Below, piece after piece: positions 15,158 through 23,813 of a DNA stretch of 64,000 nucleotides (position 1 is the first letter of the stretch; the number at the start of each line of letters is the position of its first letter). This DNA is from Clostridia bacterium (lineage in GTDB: Bacteria > Bacillota > Clostridia > Oscillospirales > UBA644): contig JAGBIM010000019.1 of assembly GCA_017934975.1 (NCBI GenBank), positions 1-64,000 on the forward strand. Reading direction: 5' to 3'. The notes under the pieces were generated by a model that ran no database searches, was not told the DNA's origin, and saw nothing but the letters and a program-made list of their open reading frames with translations. A program made the position numbers and the translations under genes.

Positions 15158-16465
15158 TCAGAGTTGCCCCGTCAGAGCGGAGCGTTTCGTTTCCTGTAAA
15201 AGCAGGGCCGCGTCGGTGAGAGAAATCTGATTCGGGTCCTTGTTTGCAAAGGCAGGGGCCAGCAAATAGGATTTCAGCACCGCCCGATTTTCTCCGCAAC
15301 CGTGATATTTTCCGTCGCAGGTGATAAAGTGGGCGGCGCGGCGCAGGACCACCCCCATGCGCTTCAGATCTTCGTAACGCAGGGTTGACACCTCCCGGGC
15401 GCGGGCGATCCGCCAGGCGGATTTGATCCCGATTCCCGGCACCCGCAAGAGCATTTCGTAGGGGGCGGTGTTGACCTCTACGGGGAATCGTTCGGGATGT
15501 GTCAAGGCCCATTGGGATTTCGGGTCTATGGAGGGATCGAAATTTTCTGCAGGATTCAGCAATTCTTCCGCCTGAAATCCGTAAAACCGCAAAAGCCAAT
15601 CCGCCTGATACAGACGGTTTTCCCGAATCAGGTCAGGGGGCTTCACGGGCAGCAGAGAGGGGTTGCCCACGGGTACGTAAGCGGAATAATAAACCCGTCG
15701 CATGGCATAATTTCGATAGAGCCCCTCACTGAGCCGCAGAATCGTCCCGTCCGCATCCGCCGTGGCCCCCACGATCATTTGGGTGGTGTGGCCCGCGGGC
15801 AGGATTTTTGCCCGCCCCCGCGTCTCTTTCGACCTTGCCGAAAGGGCGGCCAGCCGTTTCATGGGGGTGAGAATGGATTCCTTGGTCTTTTGGGGCGCCA
15901 GCATCTTCAGCCCTGCAGACGAAGGCAATTCGATGTTCTCGCTCATGCGGTCGGCGTATTGGGCGGCCAGGTCTAACCATTGGGGATCGCACCCGGGAAT
16001 GGCCTTCAGATGAATATAACCGTGAAAATTGTACTGAGTGCGCAGACGGATCACCGTTTCGGTCAGAAGCTCCATGGTGCGGTCGGGGGAGCGGAAGACC
16101 GCAGAGGAGAGGAAGAGCCCTTCAATATAATTTCTGCGGTAAAATCCCACGGTGATTTCGCACAGCTCTTCCACGGAGAGGGTGGCACGTTCCACGTCCT
16201 CCTCCCGTCGGCTGGCGCAGTATTTGCAATTGTAGATACATTCGTTGGACATGAGAATTTTCAGCAGTGACACGCACCGTCCGTCGGGGGTGAAGGAATG
16301 GCAGATGCCTGCGGGGGAGCAATCGCCCAGGGCGCCCTTCTTTCCTTGCCGTGCCGAGCCGGAGGAGGAGCAGGATACGTCGTATTTCGCCCCTTCGGTC
16401 AAAATTCGGACCTTATCCTCCAAGGTCTGACCTTGCAACGGCGTCGGAATTGTGATGTTTTTCAT
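15158..16465 (-). CDS. Putative DNA modification/repair radical SAM protein (TIGR03916)
   Basis: The 435-residue protein has the radical SAM cluster motif C-x3-C-x2-C at residues 76, 80 and 83 (CIYNCKYC), preceded by SCSSSGSARQGKKGALGDC, a cysteine-rich N-terminal stretch. At the C-terminus (about residues 330-380) there is a helix-hairpin-helix, LLRVPGIGIKSAWRIARAR, fit for binding DNA. This combination matches the TIGR03916 family, paired with the downstream DUF4130 gene. It may act on damaged bases, in the manner of spore photoproduct lyase, but the substrate is not known. Confidence 0.88.
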   Translation of the reverse strand: MKNITIPTPLQGQTLEDKVRILTEGAKYDVSCSSSGSARQGKKGALGDCSPAGICHSFTPDGRCVSLLKILMSNECIYNCKYCASRREEDVERATLSVEELCEITVGFYRRNYIEGLFLSSAVFRSPDRTMELLTETVIRLRTQYNFHGYIHLKAIPGCDPQWLDLAAQYADRMSENIELPSSAGLKMLAPQKTKESILTPMKRLAALSARSKETRGRAKILPAGHTTQMIVGATADADGTILRLSEGLYRNYAMRRVYYSAYVPVGNPSLLPVKPPDLIRENRLYQADWLLRFYGFQAEELLNPAENFDPSIDPKSQWALTHPERFPVEVNTAPYEMLLRVPGIGIKSAWRIARAREVSTLRYEDLKRMGVVLRRAAHFITCDGKYHGCGENRAVLKSYLLAPAFANKDPNQISLTDAALLLQETKRSALTGQL

Positions 16466-16481
16466 GGTTTTTCTCCAATAT

Positions 16482-16529
16482 CGAACAGTTGTTTGATTGT
16501 ATTATAGCACACTTGTTCGAGTTTTGCAA
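16482..16529 (-). promoter_or_regulatory. Promoter with predicted LexA (Cheo) boxes
   Basis: On the minus strand TTGCAA (16524-16529), 17 nt and TATAAT (16501-16506) drive the radical SAM gene. CGAACAGTTGTTTG at 16482-16495 fits the Gram-positive LexA consensus CGAAC-N4-GTTYG. A second, half-conserved box, CGAACAAGTGTG on the minus strand, spans 16508-16519 within the promoter spacer. The two boxes flank the -10 hexamer, an arrangement suited to SOS repression. Confidence 0.72.
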
Positions 16530-16670
16530 GAGGGGAGCGGAATATTTCAAACAAATTTACGAATATAGGAAGAAAATTCCGTTGATTAAAAATCTGAAAA
16601 ACGGCAAAAACTTATAAAAATAAGCGAAAAAGAGAGGTTTAATGTGCTAAATTAAAACAACCAATGCATT
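16530..16670. other. Intergenic spacer between divergent repair and ctsR promoters
   Basis: This AT-rich spacer lies between the LexA-type promoter and the first CtsR box. I see no ORF with a ribosome site, no hairpin with a T-run and no repeat. Confidence 0.6.
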
Positions 16671-16755
16671 TCTGACCTTATTTGACCTTTTTGGGGCTTG
16701 CGTTTTGGATGAAAAAGTTGTATACTGTATTTGCAAAGATCAAAGAAAGTCAAAG
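16671..16755 (+). promoter_or_regulatory. ctsR promoter with two CtsR operators
   Basis: TTGCGT (16698-16703), 17 nt and TATACT (16721-16726) form the promoter. One CtsR box, TCTGACCTTATTTGACC (16671-16687), lies upstream of -35 in inverted orientation. A second, AGATCAAAGAAAGTCAAA (16737-16754), covers the start of transcription. Both match the direct-repeat consensus GGTCAAA-N3-GGTCAAA with one or two changes. A palindromic TTTGATCAAA lies at 16761-16770. Confidence 0.85.
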
Positions 16756-16787
16756 TCGAATTTGATCAAATTTTGCGGAGGTGTTTT

Positions 16788-17243
16788 ATGAAATCCAGCG
16801 ATCTGATTGCCGCCTTTCTTCTGGAGGCTCTGGAGGAGCAGGACGGAGCGTTGGAATTGCAACGCAACGAGCTGGCTCAGCGGTTCAACGTGGTGCCCAG
16901 CCAGATCAATTACGTTATTTCCTCCCGCTTTACCCCCGAGCGCGGTTATATAATTGAAAGCCGACGGGGCGGCGGAGGTTATATCCGCATCCAACGGGTG
17001 CGAAGCGATAAACGGACCCACATTATGCACGTGGTCAACGCCGTAGGGAAGAGCATCAACGCCTTCCACGCCGATCTGTTTCTGAAAAACATGATGGACT
17101 ACGGCCATCTGACGGCGGGGGAGGTTCGTCTCATCCGCTCCGCCCTTTCGGAAAGTGCCCTCTCGTCCATCCCTCCCGAGCTGAGGGATTACGTGCGGGC
17201 CGATCTGTTCAAAAATATGCTCATCTCGGTTATGACCGAATAA
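16788..17243 (+). CDS. ctsR: CtsR heat-shock repressor
   Basis: CtsR represses clp genes under normal temperature and is removed by McsB/ClpCP under stress. The 151-residue protein starts SSDLIAAFLLEALEEQDGALELQRNELAQRFNVVPSQINYVISSRFTPERGYIIESRRGGGGYIRI, the winged-helix domain with the conserved glycine-rich wing RRGGGGYI. The C-terminal domain carries the McsB/ClpC contact region. ATG 16788 has the ribosome site GCGGAGGTG. It is the first gene of the operon and is autoregulated through the boxes upstream. Confidence 0.96.
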   Translation: MKSSDLIAAFLLEALEEQDGALELQRNELAQRFNVVPSQINYVISSRFTPERGYIIESRRGGGGYIRIQRVRSDKRTHIMHVVNAVGKSINAFHADLFLKNMMDYGHLTAGEVRLIRSALSESALSSIPPELRDYVRADLFKNMLISVMTE

Positions 17244-17261
17244 GAAAAAGGAGTGAACGAT

Positions 17262-17771
17262 ATGCTTTGTGAAAATTGCAAAAAGAACACCGCAACCACC
17301 TATTTCAAGCAGACCGTAAACGGGAAGACCCGCGAAGTGTTTCTCTGCTCCGAATGTGCCGCGAAAATGGGCTTGGGCGATACCTTCTCCCATTTCGGAA
17401 ATTTCGGCTTCGGCCTGTCCGCCATGTCCGATTTGCTGGGCGGATTTTCCGCGCCTGCGGCGCAAACCTGCCCCACCTGCGGCATTACCCTCAACGAGGT
17501 TTCCCAATCGGGTATGATGGGGTGTGCCGACTGTTACGATACCTTCCGGGATTATCTGCGCCGCCTTTTGCCCCGTATTTCGGGGAACAAGACCCATTGC
17601 GGCAAGGTCCCCCACGCGGCAGAGCAGCCCAAAGAAGCGGAGATTCCCTTGCTGAAAAAGCGGCTGGAAGAAGCCATCAAGACCGAAAATTTCGAAGAGG
17701 CAACGGTGTTGCGGGATAAGATCCGTGCTCTGGAAGCCCAAGAAAAATCCGAAGGAGGAGCGGACAAATGA
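17262..17771 (+). CDS. mcsA: McsA, zinc-binding activator of McsB
   Basis: McsA binds zinc, activates the McsB arginine kinase and helps release CtsR. The 169-residue protein has four CxxC pairs: MLCENC, LCSEC, TCPTC and CADC, all in the first 100 residues. A C-terminal UVR motif, LLKKRLEEAIKTENFEEATVLRDKIRALE (here given in part), is present as in other McsA proteins. ATG 17262 is used because AAAAGGAG lies 9 nt upstream. The stop overlaps the mcsB start. Confidence 0.93.
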   Translation: MLCENCKKNTATTYFKQTVNGKTREVFLCSECAAKMGLGDTFSHFGNFGFGLSAMSDLLGGFSAPAAQTCPTCGITLNEVSQSGMMGCADCYDTFRDYLRRLLPRISGNKTHCGKVPHAAEQPKEAEIPLLKKRLEEAIKTENFEEATVLRDKIRALEAQEKSEGGADK

Positions 17772-18778
17772 GTGATACGAAGAATCCCGTCATCGACCCC
17801 CGCATGGTGGTCTCTTCCCGCATCCGTCTGGCCCGCAACCTGAAAAAATATCCCTTTCCCTCCCGTCTGGACGGGGAAAAGGCTCGGGAAATGAAGGAGG
17901 AGCTGCACCATCTTCTCAAGGAATATCCCCACGAGACTTTCGATTTTCTGGATATGAAAAATATTAATTCCGTGCAGGCGGGGGCGATGATGGAGGAACA
18001 TCTGATCTCTCCCGAATTCTCCCGCAACGGGGAAAAATCCGCCCTGCTTCTGGGACGCAACAAATCCCTTTCGGTGATGATCAACGAGGAGGATCACCTG
18101 CGCATCCAGGCCATGGGAAGCGGTTCCTGCCTGGAAGAGCTGTACGAAAAAATCAGCGCGCTGGACGATTATATCGACGGCAAGGTGGAATACGCCTTCT
18201 CGGAAAAATACGGTTATCTGACCTCCTGCCCCACCAATCTGGGGACGGGAATCCGCGCTTCGGTGATGCTGCATCTGCCTGCTCTCACCCGTCGGGGGCT
18301 GATGGATCGGGTGATCCATTCCGTGTCTCAGGTGGGGATTACCGTCCGCGGCCTTTACGGCGAAGGCACCCAAGCGGGGGCATCTCTCTATCAGATCTCC
18401 AATTCTTATTCCCTCGGGATTAACGAGGAAGAGACCGTGGCCCTTCTCAACCGTATCGTGGCCCAGATCTGTGCGTCGGAGCAGAAGGCGCGGGAGCATC
18501 AGTTCCCTGATTTGCGTACCCAGGACGAACTGTTCCGGGCATACGGAATTCTGAAGGAATGCCGTATGCTCACCTCTGCCGAATTCCGCGCTCTGTATTC
18601 CAAGGTTCGCCTTGCGGCGGAGGAAGGGCTTCTGAATCTGAACAAGACCGATCTGGATCGGTTGTTCATCGAATGTCAGCCCTATAATCTGATGCTGACG
18701 GGGGAGACCGAGTCCGATTCGGAGCGGGATCAGCGCCGTGCCGCTCTGGTGCGGGAACGCATCGGGAAGCAGGAATAA
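17768..18778 (+). CDS. mcsB: McsB protein-arginine kinase
   Basis: McsB phosphorylates arginines on proteins and so marks them for ClpCP degradation. The 336-residue protein resembles phosphagen kinases: SSRIRLARNL near residue 20 (nucleotide binding), and SCPTNLGTGIRASVMLHLPAL around residue 155 with the essential cysteine, followed by VRGLYGEGT. The length is usual (about 350). ATGA overlap with mcsA suggests translational coupling. Together with mcsA and clpC it forms the stress-degradation system. Confidence 0.95.
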   Translation: MSDTKNPVIDPRMVVSSRIRLARNLKKYPFPSRLDGEKAREMKEELHHLLKEYPHETFDFLDMKNINSVQAGAMMEEHLISPEFSRNGEKSALLLGRNKSLSVMINEEDHLRIQAMGSGSCLEELYEKISALDDYIDGKVEYAFSEKYGYLTSCPTNLGTGIRASVMLHLPALTRRGLMDRVIHSVSQVGITVRGLYGEGTQAGASLYQISNSYSLGINEEETVALLNRIVAQICASEQKAREHQFPDLRTQDELFRAYGILKECRMLTSAEFRALYSKVRLAAEEGLLNLNKTDLDRLFIECQPYNLMLTGETESDSERDQRRAALVRERIGKQE

Positions 18779-18809
18779 CACCAACCACACAAACACGAGG
18801 TGATGATTC

Positions 18810-21266
18810 ATGTTCAATAATTTTTCGCAAAAAGCATCTATGGCTCTGAATTTTGCCCTGCAGGCCGCACGGGAATTGGGCCATTCTTATATCGGTACCG
18901 AGCATCTTCTCATGGGCTTGACCCAGACGGAGGAGAGCGTGGCGCAACGGGCGTTGACCGACGCGGGAATCACCGTGGAGGCGCTGGTGGGACGCATTGC
19001 CGAGTCGGTTGGCACGGGCACGCCCTCCAACGTGACGGGGCAGGATATGACTCCCCGTATGAAGAAAATTCTGGAGCAATCCTACGTGGAGGCCCGCCAG
19101 TTGGGGCATAACATCATCGGGACGGAGCATCTGCTTTTGGCCCTTTTGAAGGAATCGGACTGCAAGGCCGTGGAACTTCTGGAAGGGGAAGGGGCGGACG
19201 TGCGGGAGATTTCCGCCACCGTTCTGGAATTGTTGGGTATCGCCCCCGCAAGCTCTGCCAAAAAGGGCGGGAAGACCGCCCGGGGCGGAGAAAAGACCCC
19301 CGGACTGGATCAGTTCGGCGTGGATTTGACGGCTCAGGCACGGGAACGGAAGATCGACCCCGTTATCGGCCGCAGTGAAGAAATTGCTCGGGTGATTCAG
19401 GTTCTTTCCCGCCGTACCAAAAACAATCCCTGCCTTATCGGGGAGCCGGGCGTGGGCAAAACCGCCATCGCCGAGGGCCTTGCCCAGCACATCGTAGAGG
19501 GCACCGTCCCCGAAATGCTGAAGGATAAGCGGGTGGTGACGGTGGATATCGCCTCCATGCTGGCAGGGGCCAAGTATCGGGGCGACTTCGAGGAACGTCT
19601 GAAAAACGTGCTGGAAGAGGTGAAAAAGGCGGGGAACGTGATTCTCTTTATCGACGAGTTGCACGTCCTCGTGGGAGCAGGCTCTGCGGAAGGTGCCATG
19701 GACGCGGCCAACATTCTCAAGCCTTCTTTGGCACGGGGAGAAATTCAGGTCATCGGGGCCACCACCCTCAACGAATATCACAAGAATATCGAAAAAGACG
19801 CGGCTCTGGAACGCCGTTTCCAGCCCATCATCGTTGCCGAGCCCTCCGTGGAGGACGCCATTGGAATTCTGAAGGGTTTGCGGGATAAATACGAGGCCCA
19901 TCACAAGGTCCGTATTACCGACGATGCCATTGAGGCGGCGGTGAAACTGAGCAAACGCTATATTCAGGACCGGTTCCTTCCCGACAAAGCTATCGATCTG
20001 ATGGACGAAGCGGCGTCGAAATTGCGTATTTCCAACCTGACCTCTCCCGCGGATTTGAAGGAGAAGGAGGACGAAATCGCTCGTCTCGGTGCGGAAAAGG
20101 AAGACGCGGTAAAGAATCAGAATTTTGAGGAGGCCGCCCGAATCCGGGACGAAGAAAAGGCCAAGAAGGCGGAGCTGGAAGAACTGCGCCGCAAGTGGAG
20201 CGAGGAGGCCGCAGGGCGGGAATTGACCGTGGGGGCGGAGGAGATTCAGGAAGTGATCTCCCAGTCTACGGGCATCCCCGTGCGCAAGCTGATTTCCGAA
20301 GAAGGTCAGCGGCTTCTGAACATGGAATCCATTCTCCATCAGCGGGTGGTGGGACAGGACGAAGCGGTGGTTGCCGTTTCCCGTGCCATCCGTCGGGGCA
20401 GAGTGGGGCTGAAGGACCCCAAGCGTCCTATCGGTTCCTTCCTCTTCCTCGGACCTACGGGTGTGGGCAAAACCGAGCTTTCCAAGGCTCTGGCCGAGGT
20501 GATGTTCGGGGATGAAAACGCCATGATTCGCATTGATATGTCCGAATATATGGAAAAGCACACCGTCTCCCGTCTCATCGGTTCCCCTCCGGGCTACGTG
20601 GGCTACGACGAAGGGGGACAGCTTACCGAAAAGGTGCGCCGCAAGCCCTATGCGGTGGTGTTGTTTGACGAAATCGAAAAGGCCCATCCCGACGTGTTCA
20701 ACGTGATGCTGCAGGTCCTTGACGACGGTCAGTTGACCGATGGGCAGGGACGGACGGTGGACTTCAAAAACACCGTCATCATCATGACCAGCAACGTGGG
20801 CGCCCGCAACATTTCCGAAAAGAAAAAGTTGATGGGCTTTGCTCCCTCCGACGGGGAATTCGAAAAGGCTCAGGAATCCATCCGCGAGCAGGTGATGGGG
20901 GAACTGAAACAGACCTTCCGTCCCGAATTTCTGAACCGCATCGACGATATGATCGTCTTCTCCCAGTTGAAGAAAGAGGACATTAAGGAAATTGCCCTGC
21001 GCATGACCGAATCGGTCCGCAACCGCCTCACGGATATGGGCATCACCTTGGAATTCGACGAATCGGCATTGGATTTGCTGGCGGAAAAGGGCTTCGATTC
21101 CGCTTACGGCGCCCGACCCCTCCGCCGCGCCATCCAGTCCATGGTGGAAGACACCCTGGCGGAAAAGATGTTGGGCGGCGACTTCGGCAAGGGCGACACG
21201 GTTTTCATCACCGCCGCCGAGGGCAAACTGGAATTTTCCAAACAACAGCAACCCGTAACCGAATAA
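18810..21266 (+). CDS. clpC: ClpC AAA+ unfoldase
   Basis: ClpC unfolds proteins and feeds them to ClpP. The 818-residue protein has two Clp-N repeats (1-145), Walker A GEPGVGKT near 211, a UVR-type middle domain near 425-460 ([22 protein letters not shown]), a second Walker A GPTGVGKT near 548, and a D2-small domain at the C-terminus ([20 protein letters not shown]). The ClpP-contact loop is expected in D2 but was not pinned down. It closes the ctsR operon and is followed by a strong terminator. Confidence 0.96.
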   Translation: MFNNFSQKASMALNFALQAARELGHSYIGTEHLLMGLTQTEESVAQRALTDAGITVEALVGRIAESVGTGTPSNVTGQDMTPRMKKILEQSYVEARQLGHNIIGTEHLLLALLKESDCKAVELLEGEGADVREISATVLELLGIAPASSAKKGGKTARGGEKTPGLDQFGVDLTAQARERKIDPVIGRSEEIARVIQVLSRRTKNNPCLIGEPGVGKTAIAEGLAQHIVEGTVPEMLKDKRVVTVDIASMLAGAKYRGDFEERLKNVLEEVKKAGNVILFIDELHVLVGAGSAEGAMDAANILKPSLARGEIQVIGATTLNEYHKNIEKDAALERRFQPIIVAEPSVEDAIGILKGLRDKYEAHHKVRITDDAIEAAVKLSKRYIQDRFLPDKAIDLMDEAASKLRISNLTSPADLKEKEDEIARLGAEKEDAVKNQNFEEAARIRDEEKAKKAELEELRRKWSEEAAGRELTVGAEEIQEVISQSTGIPVRKLISEEGQRLLNMESILHQRVVGQDEAVVAVSRAIRRGRVGLKDPKRPIGSFLFLGPTGVGKTELSKALAEVMFGDENAMIRIDMSEYMEKHTVSRLIGSPPGYVGYDEGGQLTEKVRRKPYAVVLFDEIEKAHPDVFNVMLQVLDDGQLTDGQGRTVDFKNTVIIMTSNVGARNISEKKKLMGFAPSDGEFEKAQESIREQVMGELKQTFRPEFLNRIDDMIVFSQLKKEDIKEIALRMTESVRNRLTDMGITLEFDESALDLLAEKGFDSAYGARPLRRAIQSMVEDTLAEKMLGGDFGKGDTVFITAAEGKLEFSKQQQPVTE

Positions 21267-21267
21267 A

Positions 21268-21307
21268 AAAACAGGACCGAAGGAGAAATCCTTCGGTCTT
21301 GTTTTAT
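21268..21307 (+). terminator. Terminator of the ctsR-clpC operon
   Basis: A 17-bp stem, 21268-21284 with 21289-21305, closes on a GAAA loop and ends in GTTTT. It begins at the clpC stop codon. Confidence 0.88.
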
Positions 21308-21309
21308 GC

Positions 21310-21540
21310 GGGAGAACCCCTTCCAGCGACGCTACGCTCTGCATTAGTTCGACTTAGCTAAAAATTCGGCGTCTCCGACTTGAATTTTTAGAGTCTCACT
21401 GAACCCACCACGCCGCACAAGGCAGGCGCGGCGGTCCCCCTTCCCCTTCCCTTGGCAGGGAAGTGGACGGCAGGCTCGGGTGTCAGATCCTCTCGATGTG
21501 CTTTCTTTTGGTTGATGTATCTTGGGTGATTCGTGCACAA
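21310..21540. other. Gene-free spacer with degraded repeat remnants
   Basis: No ORF with a ribosome site was found. Stretches such as GGCGGTCCCCCTTCCCCTTCCCTTGGCAGGGAAG (only partly quoted as CCCTTGGCAGGG, 21456-21472) look like decayed relatives of the palindromic repeat to the right. Otherwise nothing was recognised. Confidence 0.5.
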
Positions 21541-21547
21541 AATTAAG

Positions 21548-21695
21548 CCTCCCCTTAGTAAGGGGAGGGGGACCGCGATAGCGGTGGAAGGGATTGACCG
21601 CCGTAGAGATTTTTTTGTGCGATTACGGATCGTAACATTTTCCGTGTCAATCCCCTCAGTCATCTGCGATGACAGCTCCCCTTACTAAGGGGAGC
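21548..21695. repeat. Complete miniature inverted-repeat element
   Basis: The 148-bp element is bounded by two copies of the palindrome CTCCCCTTANTAAGGGGAG (21548-21568 and 21675-21695). Inside, GGAAGGGATTGAC (21587-21598) on the left mirrors GTCAATCCCCTC on the right (21646-21656), making an extended inverted repeat around a short AT-rich centre. The window start carries a matching copy. No coding region is present, so it would need a transposase in trans if it is mobile. Confidence 0.8.
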
Positions 21696-21794
21696 CATAA
21701 TGAAGTGCCGCGCATCTCTTTTATTTTTTTCTTCAAAGAGGTGCTCTTTGTTTTGTGCATTTTGGGTAGTTTTCGCACCCGCCTTCGCCGTCTC

Positions 21795-21875
21795 CTTTTC
21801 GGTCACGAAAAGGGGAAGGGGGACCGACGGAAAGGGATTGCGAAGCAATTGCTTTTCGTTGGTGGAAGGGGTTTT
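21795..21875. repeat. Diverged second repeat copy
   Basis: CTTTTCGGTCACGAAAAGGGG (first 12 bases and last 9 form a hairpin) leads into GGGGGACCG and GGTGGAAGGGG words in the same order as in the element at 21548-21695, but with changes. An AAGCAATTGCTT palindrome (21844-21855) lies inside. This appears to be an old copy. Confidence 0.55.
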
Positions 21876-21892
21876 GCTGGCTTGAATATGGA

Positions 21893-21922
21893 GAAAAAAA
21901 AGGCTCCCCGTGCAGGGGAGCC
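21893..21922 (-). terminator. Terminator of the pfl/sugar operon
   Basis: GGCTCCCC (21902-21909) pairs with GGGGAGCC (21915-21922); on the minus strand the hairpin is followed by a run of eight T. It lies about 25 bp after the stop of the isomerase gene. Confidence 0.88.
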
Positions 21923-21947
21923 GAATTGCGACGATAAAGAAACAAAA

Positions 21948-22850
21948 TTATTCTCCTTCGATGCCGTAGGCCTTCAGGAGTGTTTTTGCCATTTCATAAT
22001 GGGTTTTGAGGGATTGGAGCTTCTTTTCCCAACGGAGGACGGCGATGGGGGCGGGGTCCTTTCGGTAGGGCAGGTGGCCGTCGATTTCGTAGGTGAAAGG
22101 ACCTTCAAAGGCCGAATCGACGATGCCCCGCAGGAAACTGTCCCAATCCAAGGAGCCGTCGAAGAGGGTTCGGTGCTGGTCCCGTTTCCCGTTGTTGTCG
22201 TGAATGTGCACGGCCTTCAGATTTTTGCCCAAAGCCACCAATTCATCGTGTTGGTCAAGGCCTTGAATGTTCGCGTGGCCGATGTCCCAGCAGGCCCCGA
22301 ACTTGGGATGCCCCAAATAGGCCACGAATTCGTTCAGGTCTTGGGCGGTCATGGGGAAATACTTTCCGCCGGTGTTGACCTCACAACTGTTTTCCAAAAG
22401 AACGTTTACGTCGAATCGCTCCATGGAGGGAATCAACGCCTCAAAAAAGGGCTTGTTTGCGGCAAAATAGGCTTCTTTGTCTTGGGGATATTGGAAATCA
22501 CCTTCCCCAAAAGAAGAGTGGATAACGGCGTTTTGGATGCCCAGCATTCCGCAGGCCTCTATGGCCCGCAGGCAGGCCTTCAATCCCGCTTCTTTTCCTT
22601 CCCCGATCAGTTTGCAGGCGGGCAGATGGGCTTGCACCCATTGAATCCCCGCTTCCTCCGCGGTTTGTTTGACCGCAAGGATAATCTCTTTCCAATTTTC
22701 GCCCATCAAGGGGTGATTTGGCAGGTTCAGCATGTGATAAAAGCTGTAATCCAGATAACGGAATCCCGAATCCTCGTAGCATTCTACGGCACGGACGGGA
22801 TCCTGCTCCACGTAGGGAAGCACTTCGGCGATGGTGGTGGCAATCTTCAT
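21948..22850 (-). CDS. Sugar phosphate isomerase/epimerase-like TIM barrel protein
   Basis: The 300-residue protein belongs to the xylose-isomerase-like (AP_endonuc_2) barrel group. Metal ligands are suggested by VLLENSCEVN (glutamate), FGACWDIGHANIQG (aspartate, histidine), AVHIHDNNGKRDQH and YEIDGHLPYR (last glutamate). The length is typical. Members interconvert keto and aldo sugars or inositol intermediates; the substrate here is unknown. It is the fourth gene of the pflB transcription unit and is preceded, 15 bp before its ATG, by the palindrome described at 22866-22882, so it may also have separate control. Confidence 0.8.
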   Translation of the reverse strand: MKIATTIAEVLPYVEQDPVRAVECYEDSGFRYLDYSFYHMLNLPNHPLMGENWKEIILAVKQTAEEAGIQWVQAHLPACKLIGEGKEAGLKACLRAIEACGMLGIQNAVIHSSFGEGDFQYPQDKEAYFAANKPFFEALIPSMERFDVNVLLENSCEVNTGGKYFPMTAQDLNEFVAYLGHPKFGACWDIGHANIQGLDQHDELVALGKNLKAVHIHDNNGKRDQHRTLFDGSLDWDSFLRGIVDSAFEGPFTYEIDGHLPYRKDPAPIAVLRWEKKLQSLKTHYEMAKTLLKAYGIEGE

Positions 22851-22865
22851 AATTTTACTCTTTTC

Positions 22866-22882
22866 TATACCGTTTTGGTTTA
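22866..22882 (-). promoter_or_regulatory. 17-bp palindromic operator candidate, copy 1
   Basis: On the minus strand the sequence reads TAAACCAAAACGGTATA, with half-sites TAAACC and GGTATA around AAAAC. Its first bases overlap the stop codon of the preceding gene. Copies 2 and 3 are at 42064-42080 and 42901-42917. The binding protein is unknown. Confidence 0.55.
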
Positions 22883-23812
22883 GATGCTTTCGATGAACTT
22901 GTCAATGCCCTCTTCGGTGGTCAGATCGGGGGTATCGGCAACCTTTTTCAGGGTCCAGACCTCGGTCAACTCGCTCATGCCCCCGGGGGCCACGTCGCTC
23001 AAGGGGGAGAGACTTTCGATTTCGATGAATTCCGAGTTGGTGTAGGTCTCAAAGGAGCAGTTGTGGTCGGGGTAGACGGCGTCGGGGTGATAGGTGGGCC
23101 AATATTTGGTAAAAACCTCACCGTTCCGCAGATAATGCACCGTTCCTTCTTTCAGATCAAAGCCCAGCTTGAAGGGCCGTTCCGCCGTGGGGTCCTGGGT
23201 GACGGTGACGTATTTGTCAAACCACTTCACCCGTTTGTCTCCCAGATTGGTGTAGGGCCAGACTTCCACGGTGCGGTTGGAGAGGAGTTTGGTATCGTCG
23301 GTGTTCATGGGGATAATCTCCGTTCCTCCCTGCGCGGACACCGTAAGCCCCCAAAGGGCAAACCGTTTCGGTTTATCTGCCACGTTGACCGCGCGCATGG
23401 TTACGGCCATGGTGGGTTCGTCCTCCGCCATGATGATTTCCAGCTCTTTTGCCACCCCGTTTTCGGTCTCTTCGGGGGGATAGAAGGTGACGGTATCTTC
23501 TTCCGCCTCGTATTCCACGGGGGCCAGATCGGGATAATAGGATTCGGGATAGGACTCGGGGGAAAGCCAGATGCGGTGGCCGCCCAGATTTTCCCACGCC
23601 TTGCCTTTGCCGAAGAATTCTTCAAATTTTTCGTCGGTCAGACTGCCCAGTGCCTTGCGGTCGTCCCGCATGAAGTTCTGTCCGCCCACGAATCCGAAGC
23701 GGGTGATGCGGGGGCCCACGCTCAACGTCACGTAGGCTTCCACGATGCCGTTGGAAATGGCCAGAACGGCGCCGTAGTCCTTGTAAGAGTCGATTTTCCG
23801 AATGTTAATCAT
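22880..23812 (-). CDS. Aldose-epimerase-like (mutarotase fold) protein
   Basis: The 310-residue protein is beta-rich and begins with the ISNGIVEAYVTLSVGPRITRFGF segment typical of galactose-mutarotase-like proteins, followed by GGHRIWLSPE, which is a common sugar-binding stretch in this superfamily. It resembles DUF4380-type members more than classical GalM; the catalytic His/Glu pair was not pinned down. It starts 1 bp after the pflA stop with ribosome site AAAGGAAC, so it is part of the pfl operon. A role in carbohydrate handling is likely, and the substrate is open. Confidence 0.7.
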   Translation of the reverse strand: MINIRKIDSYKDYGAVLAISNGIVEAYVTLSVGPRITRFGFVGGQNFMRDDRKALGSLTDEKFEEFFGKGKAWENLGGHRIWLSPESYPESYYPDLAPVEYEAEEDTVTFYPPEETENGVAKELEIIMAEDEPTMAVTMRAVNVADKPKRFALWGLTVSAQGGTEIIPMNTDDTKLLSNRTVEVWPYTNLGDKRVKWFDKYVTVTQDPTAERPFKLGFDLKEGTVHYLRNGEVFTKYWPTYHPDAVYPDHNCSFETYTNSEFIEIESLSPLSDVAPGGMSELTEVWTLKKVADTPDLTTEEGIDKFIESI

Positions 23813-23813
23813 A

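Noticed and set aside
18666-21344. 892-codon antisense ORF over clpC
   Set aside because: It is a shadow of the clpC codon pattern with no domain or ribosome site.
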